A DNA stretch of 7,681 nt from an uncultured Ruminococcus sp. Lineage in GTDB: Bacteria; Bacillota; Clostridia; Oscillospirales; Acutalibacteraceae. Below the pieces are notes generated by a model. That model ran no database searches. It saw only the letters and a program-made list of their open reading frames with translations, and had not been told where the DNA came from. Shown in pieces: positions 5,543 through 7,681 of this stretch (position 1 is its first letter; each line of letters opens with the position of its first letter). A program made the translations under genes and the position numbers. The stretch is taken from positions 1 through 7,681 of the forward strand of contig CALZCU010000036.1 in assembly GCA_945632055.1 (NCBI GenBank), read 5' to 3'.

Positions 5543-6469
5543 ATGAAGCATTTACTAAAGCTTGAGGACTGGTCAACAGAGGAAATTATTAACACGCTCA
5601 ACCTTGCAGACCAGCTTAAATACGAGCAGAAGCACGGTATTGAGCATAAGTATCTCAAGGGCAAAACACTCGGAATGATTTTTGAAAAGTCAAGCACACG
5701 CACCCGTGTTTCGTTTGAGGTCGGTATGACTCAGCTCGGCGGCTATCCGCTCTTCCTTTCGTCAAACGATTTGCAGATTGGCAGAGGCGAGCCTGTTGAG
5801 GACACTGCAAGAGTGCTTTCGCGCTTTCTTGACGGAATTATGATTCGTACCTTTGAGCAGAGCGAGGTTGAAGCTCTTGCCGAGTACGGCTCAATTCCGA
5901 TAATCAACGGTCTGACCGACTACTGCCACCCCTGTCAGGTGCTTGCCGACCTTATGACAATCCGTGAGTTCAAGGGCAAGCTTGAGGGCTTGAAGATGTG
6001 CTTTATCGGTGACGGAAACAATATGATGAACTCCCTCATTGTCGGAGCGTTAAGCACAGGAATGAGCTTTTCTGCCGCTTGTCCCGAGGGATATATGCCG
6101 CCCGAGCATATTCTTGAGTTCGGCAAAAAGTACGGCAACGGTAAGTTTGAAATCGTTACCGACCCGATTGAAGCCGCAAAGAATGCCGATGTTGTTTACA
6201 CAGATGTGTGGGCTTCAATGGGACAGGAAGAGGAGAAGAAAATCAGGGAAGCCGCATTTGAAGGCTATCAGGTCAACAAGGAGCTTATGGCTGTTACAAA
6301 TGACGAGTGTATGGTGCTTCACTGTCTGCCTGCTCACCGTGGCGAGGAAATAACCGCAGATGTATTTGAGGAACACGCTAACGAGATTTTTGAGGAGGCT
6401 GAAAACCGCCTTCACGCTCAGAAGGCTGTGTTGGTTGAATGTATGGCTGACAAAAAGCCCGAGCATTAA
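5543..6469 (+). CDS. argF: Ornithine carbamoyltransferase (ArgF), anabolic
   Basis: ArgF joins ornithine and carbamoyl phosphate to make citrulline and phosphate. The 308-aa protein has normal length. The carbamoyl phosphate loop SSTRTR is at residues 50-55, the HPCQ motif at 129-132, the ornithine-closing loop DVWASMG at 221-227, and HCLPAHRG with the catalytic cysteine at 260-267. The SMG loop and HCLP motif identify it as ornithine rather than aspartate carbamoyltransferase. ATG 5543 is chosen because AAAGGAG (5526-5532) lies ten nt before it; ATG 5534 is only one nt past that site. The gene is 49 nt after argD and is the last of the cluster, followed within 20 nt by a strong terminator. 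Its place in a biosynthetic cluster, without arcA or arcC, argues for the anabolic role. Confidence 0.96.
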   Translation: MKHLLKLEDWSTEEIINTLNLADQLKYEQKHGIEHKYLKGKTLGMIFEKSSTRTRVSFEVGMTQLGGYPLFLSSNDLQIGRGEPVEDTARVLSRFLDGIMIRTFEQSEVEALAEYGSIPIINGLTDYCHPCQVLADLMTIREFKGKLEGLKMCFIGDGNNMMNSLIVGALSTGMSFSAACPEGYMPPEHILEFGKKYGNGKFEIVTDPIEAAKNADVVYTDVWASMGQEEEKKIREAAFEGYQVNKELMAVTNDECMVLHCLPAHRGEEITADVFEEHANEIFEEAENRLHAQKAVLVECMADKKPEH

Positions 6470-6488
6470 GCTGAATACAAAAATAATC

Positions 6489-6532
6489 AAGGTTGGAGTA
6501 TCGCAGAGGGTGCGATGCTCCGACCTTTATTT
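6489..6532. terminator. Intrinsic terminator after argF, likely bidirectional
   Basis: The left arm 6489-6505 pairs with the right arm 6511-6527 in a 17-bp stem (two G-T wobbles) with loop GAGGG. TTTATTT follows on the plus strand. On the minus strand the stem is followed by the complement of AAAAATAATC, a T-rich tail, so it can also end the convergent spoIIID transcript. It closes the arginine operon. Confidence 0.9.
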
Positions 6533-6556
6533 GCTATATATGAAATTGCTCGAAAA

Positions 6557-6601
6557 CGGTCGGGCAAATAAGGTCTGTTAATATCAACCTGTCTGCTCGA
6601 A
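6557..6601. repeat. Short dispersed repeat (CGGTCGGGCAAATA ... TCTGCTCGAA), copy 2
   Basis: CGGTCGGGCAAATA (6557-6570) and TCTGCTCGAA (6592-6601) repeat exactly the blocks at 4134-4180, 21 nt apart here. A further TGCTCGA at 6547-6553 can also pair with TCGGGCA at 6560-6566. The right block overlaps the last codons of spoIIID and its stop codon lies within the unit. Confidence 0.65.
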
Positions 6602-6883
6602 CTGCGTGTCGAGGCACTCGACCTTTCTTAATTCCTTTGCTTTCAGATATTTATTTTTCGTTGCCATTCCGCCTCTTATGTGCCGCTCGCTCTTGTTCAG
6701 GTCGAGAATCTGCCTTACCTCACGGTACAGCGCAGGGTTAAGAATCCTAAGCCTCTGACTGACATCTTTATGAACAGTGCTTTTGCTTATACCGAAATTC
6801 TTTGCCGCACTGCGCACCGTTGCCTTGTTTTCTATTATGTATTCGCCCAGCATTGCTGCGCGTTCTTCCACTATGCCTTTCAA
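6584..6883 (-). CDS. spoIIID: Sporulation transcriptional regulator SpoIIID
   Basis: SpoIIID is a small DNA-binding protein that acts in the mother cell, downstream of sigma-E, as both activator and repressor of sporulation genes. The 99-aa product matches the family from end to end. Its helix-turn-helix is ATVRSAAKNFGISKSTVHKD (21-40), followed by QRLRILNPALYREV and the conserved basic segment ERHIRGGMATKNKY (67-79). The start is TTG (complement of 6881-6883), with a strong GGAGGG (complement of 6890-6895) six nt before it. The last residues, about QFEQTG, are encoded by a dispersed repeat shared with two other sites in the window, so the C-terminus looks extended or replaced. An AATACACT on the minus strand (6930-6937) resembles a sigma-E -10 box (CATACACT), but no good -35 is seen. 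The gene stands alone, convergent with argF. Confidence 0.93.
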   Translation of the reverse strand: MKGIVEERAAMLGEYIIENKATVRSAAKNFGISKSTVHKDVSQRLRILNPALYREVRQILDLNKSERHIRGGMATKNKYLKAKELRKVECLDTQFEQTG

Positions 6884-6967
6884 GAAAAACCCTCCAATCG
6901 TCTTGGTAAACTATATGCCGCAGACAGGGAGTGTATTCGTTGTTTTTTGATGAGGGCTTATTATGCG

Positions 6968-7048
6968 GTGTAGGGAACGGTCTTGACCGTTCCGATTACC
7001 TATAGGTTGGCAGTAACCCTACGGAACAGTCAAGACTGTTCCCTACAC
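6968..7048. repeat. Palindromic-ended dispersed repeat, copy 2 (81 bp, MITE-like)
   Basis: The element runs from GTGTAGGGAAC to GTTCCCTACAC. It has the same left arm hairpin (GGAACGGTCTTGACCGTTCC, 6975-6994) and right arm hairpin (GGAACAGTCAAGACTGTTCC, 7023-7042) as 4089-4226, in the same order. The interior is much shorter (28 bp) and holds a perfect palindrome ACCTATAGGT (6998-7007). No ORF is inside. Both copies are preceded by TTATG and four more bases, so the true left border may lie slightly outside. Confidence 0.8.
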
Positions 7049-7144
7049 TGTATGATCAAGCCTCTTCGAAAATAAACCAACCACAGGAAATGAACCTTTC
7101 CAAAATATACGCAATATTATAAATCAGGAGCGAAGCGACCCTTA

Positions 7145-7172
7145 ACTCCACACTCCACATTCCACACTCCAA
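7145..7172. repeat. Tandem heptamer repeat ACTCCAC x4
   Basis: Four head-to-tail heptamers are present: ACTCCAC, ACTCCAC, ATTCCAC and ACTCCAA, with one mismatch each in the third and fourth. The block is strand-biased (C/T/A without G on the plus strand). It follows the GC-rich GGAGCGAAGCGACCC. Its role is unknown; replication slippage is the simplest origin. Confidence 0.75.
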
Positions 7173-7209
7173 ACTATAAAGGCAGTCGGGAATAGGAGGG
7201 TGTTTTTTA

Positions 7210-7323
7210 ATGATACTGTCTGCTCGAATTAAAAGTAGTGATTTGTTGCTTCTGCAATATACTATAGCTTTATTTTTTGGTAATAAACACAAAATTTTAT
7301 TCTGCGTTTATATTAATTTATGA
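7210..7323 (+). CDS. Doubtful 37-aa ORF with a strong ribosome binding site
   Basis: This ORF starts at ATG 7210 and stops at TGA 7321-7323. AGGAGGG at 7194-7200 is a strong Shine-Dalgarno sequence nine nt before it. The peptide begins MILSARIKSSDLLLLQ and has a hydrophobic middle and end with three lysines or histidines between (GNKHKILF). Codons 4-6 fall on the dispersed repeat block TCTGCTCGAA. No promoter is seen directly upstream, codon choice is simply AT-rich and I recognise no family. It may be chance. Confidence 0.2.
   Translation: MILSARIKSSDLLLLQYTIALFFGNKHKILFCVYINL
7216..7230. repeat. Partial copy of the short dispersed repeat
   Basis: CTGTCTGCTCGAA (7216-7228) is identical to 6589-6601, and TCTGCTCGAATT (7219-7230) is identical to 4171-4182. 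The partner block CGGTCGGGCAAATA is missing here. Confidence 0.6.
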
Positions 7324-7326
7324 TAA

Positions 7327-7355
7327 TTGATTTAAGCCTGTTGCAATGATATAAT
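7327..7355 (+). promoter_or_regulatory. Sigma-A promoter with extended -10, upstream of the secreted-protein gene
   Basis: TTGATT (7327-7332), a 17-nt spacer and TATAAT (7350-7355) form a good vegetative promoter. The TG at 7347-7348 gives an extended -10 (TGATATAAT). Transcription would start near 7362, leaving a short leader with the ribosome binding site at 7364-7370. Confidence 0.75.
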
Positions 7356-7377
7356 AAAAGTGGAAAGGAGTGGTATT

Positions 7378-7681
7378 ATGAAAAGAATTTGCTTACAGAT
7401 GAAAAACGCATTGTCTTTTCTTCTTGCAATACTTATTATGCTCACCTCGTCGGCAGTTCTGTTTTGTAATACAGCTTCTGCCGCAGAGGATAATTTTGAC
7501 TACATCACCTACAACAAAAATCTCTATGAGGATAACAGGGAGCTTTGTGAAAGAATCATCGATGGAATGAAAAACTTTGACGAGCAAATCTATATCGGTG
7601 ATTTTAAAAACGACGGAAAAAAACTCAAATACATCATCAAAACTGTGCTGAGAATGCACCCCGAGCTTTTTTATGTTGACC
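7378..7681 (+). CDS. Secreted protein with signal peptide, 3' end beyond the window (possibly transglutaminase-like)
   Basis: The first 101 codons of a larger gene are visible. AAAGGAG (7364-7370) lies seven nt before ATG 7378 and a good promoter lies directly upstream. The product starts with a Sec signal peptide: basic MKRICLQMKN, a hydrophobic core from about residue 11 to 30, and a signal peptidase I site after TASA (residue 35). Cysteine 30 follows VLF, which is not a lipobox. The mature part is charged, with the segment YIIKTVLRMHPELFYVD at the end. A helix followed by HPELFYV/HPEIFWL is often seen in the N-terminal region of clostridial exported proteins with a transglutaminase-like domain; this is my recollection of the family, not proof. 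No catalytic domain is visible in the part given. Confidence 0.7.
   Translation, partial: MKRICLQMKNALSFLLAILIMLTSSAVLFCNTASAAEDNFDYITYNKNLYEDNRELCERIIDGMKNFDEQIYIGDFKNDGKKLKYIIKTVLRMHPELFYVD

Larger units (their letters stand above)
7049..7326. other. Intergenic stretch with repeats, no convincing gene
   Basis: Between the second palindromic repeat and the next promoter lie GGAGCGAAGCGACCC (7127-7141), a tandem heptamer block (7145-7172), one block of the short dispersed repeat (7216-7230) and AT-rich DNA. A 37-codon ORF at 7210-7323 has a good ribosome binding site but no other support. A longer minus-strand open frame here (7056-7292) starts at a TTG without a ribosome binding site and runs through the repeats. 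Confidence 0.5.

Noticed and set aside
6680..6973. Plus-strand open frame of 97 codons opposite spoIIID
   Set aside because: SpoIIID on the minus strand matches its family along its length and has a strong ribosome binding site; this frame is its shadow.
4089..7048. CRISPR array suggested by recurring palindromes
   Set aside because: There are only two widely separated copies with unlike interiors and no regular repeat-spacer pattern or cas genes.
4089..7048. Composite transposon bounded by the two palindromic repeats around argD-argF-spoIIID
   Set aside because: The repeats carry no transposase, the enclosed genes are core genes in normal order, and no target duplications are visible.
7056..7292. 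Minus-strand open frame of 78 codons in the intergenic region
   Set aside because: It starts at TTG without a ribosome binding site and reads through the heptamer array and a dispersed repeat, so it is most likely noncoding.

Overview
The window looks like a chromosomal segment of a low-to-mid GC, spore-forming, anaerobic Firmicute (class Clostridia, probably an Oscillospiraceae/Ruminococcaceae-type gut bacterium). The reasons are a SpoIIID sporulation regulator, strong AGGAGG-type ribosome binding sites, TTG starts, an argC-J-B-D-F arginine cluster and short palindromic intergenic repeats. The lineage is inferred from style and gene content; no marker gene is present to prove it.

Layout. 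Positions 1-310 hold a compact locus that resembles a type I toxin-antitoxin unit: a 23-codon membrane peptide ORF whose ribosome binding site is buried in a hairpin, a two-way terminator, and a perfect-consensus promoter on the minus strand that would drive a ~90-nt antisense RNA. Inverted repeats flank the unit. Positions 336-6469 hold the arginine (ornithine/citrulline) genes, all on the plus strand: argC, argJ, argB, a GNAT acetyltransferase of unknown substrate, argD and argF, closed by a strong terminator. A 138-bp palindromic-ended repeat sits between the GNAT gene and argD. Positions 6584-6883 (minus strand) encode SpoIIID, convergent with argF and sharing its terminator. Positions 6884-7377 are intergenic: a second copy of the palindromic repeat (81 bp), a four-fold heptamer repeat, another short dispersed repeat, a doubtful 37-codon ORF and a good promoter. 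From 7378 a secreted protein begins and runs off the window.

How the genes work together. ArgJ moves the acetyl group from N-acetylornithine to glutamate. ArgB phosphorylates N-acetylglutamate, ArgC reduces it to the semialdehyde, ArgD transaminates it to N-acetylornithine, ArgJ releases ornithine, and ArgF carbamoylates ornithine to citrulline. This is the cyclic (acetyl-recycling) route. ArgB carries the N-terminal helix typical of arginine-inhibited enzymes, which fits a pathway controlled at that step. argG, argH, carAB and argR are not in the window.

The most interesting parts are the antisense-controlled peptide locus directly upstream of argC and the palindromic repeat family. In the repeats, left and right arms differ by paired substitutions that keep each arm's own hairpin intact.
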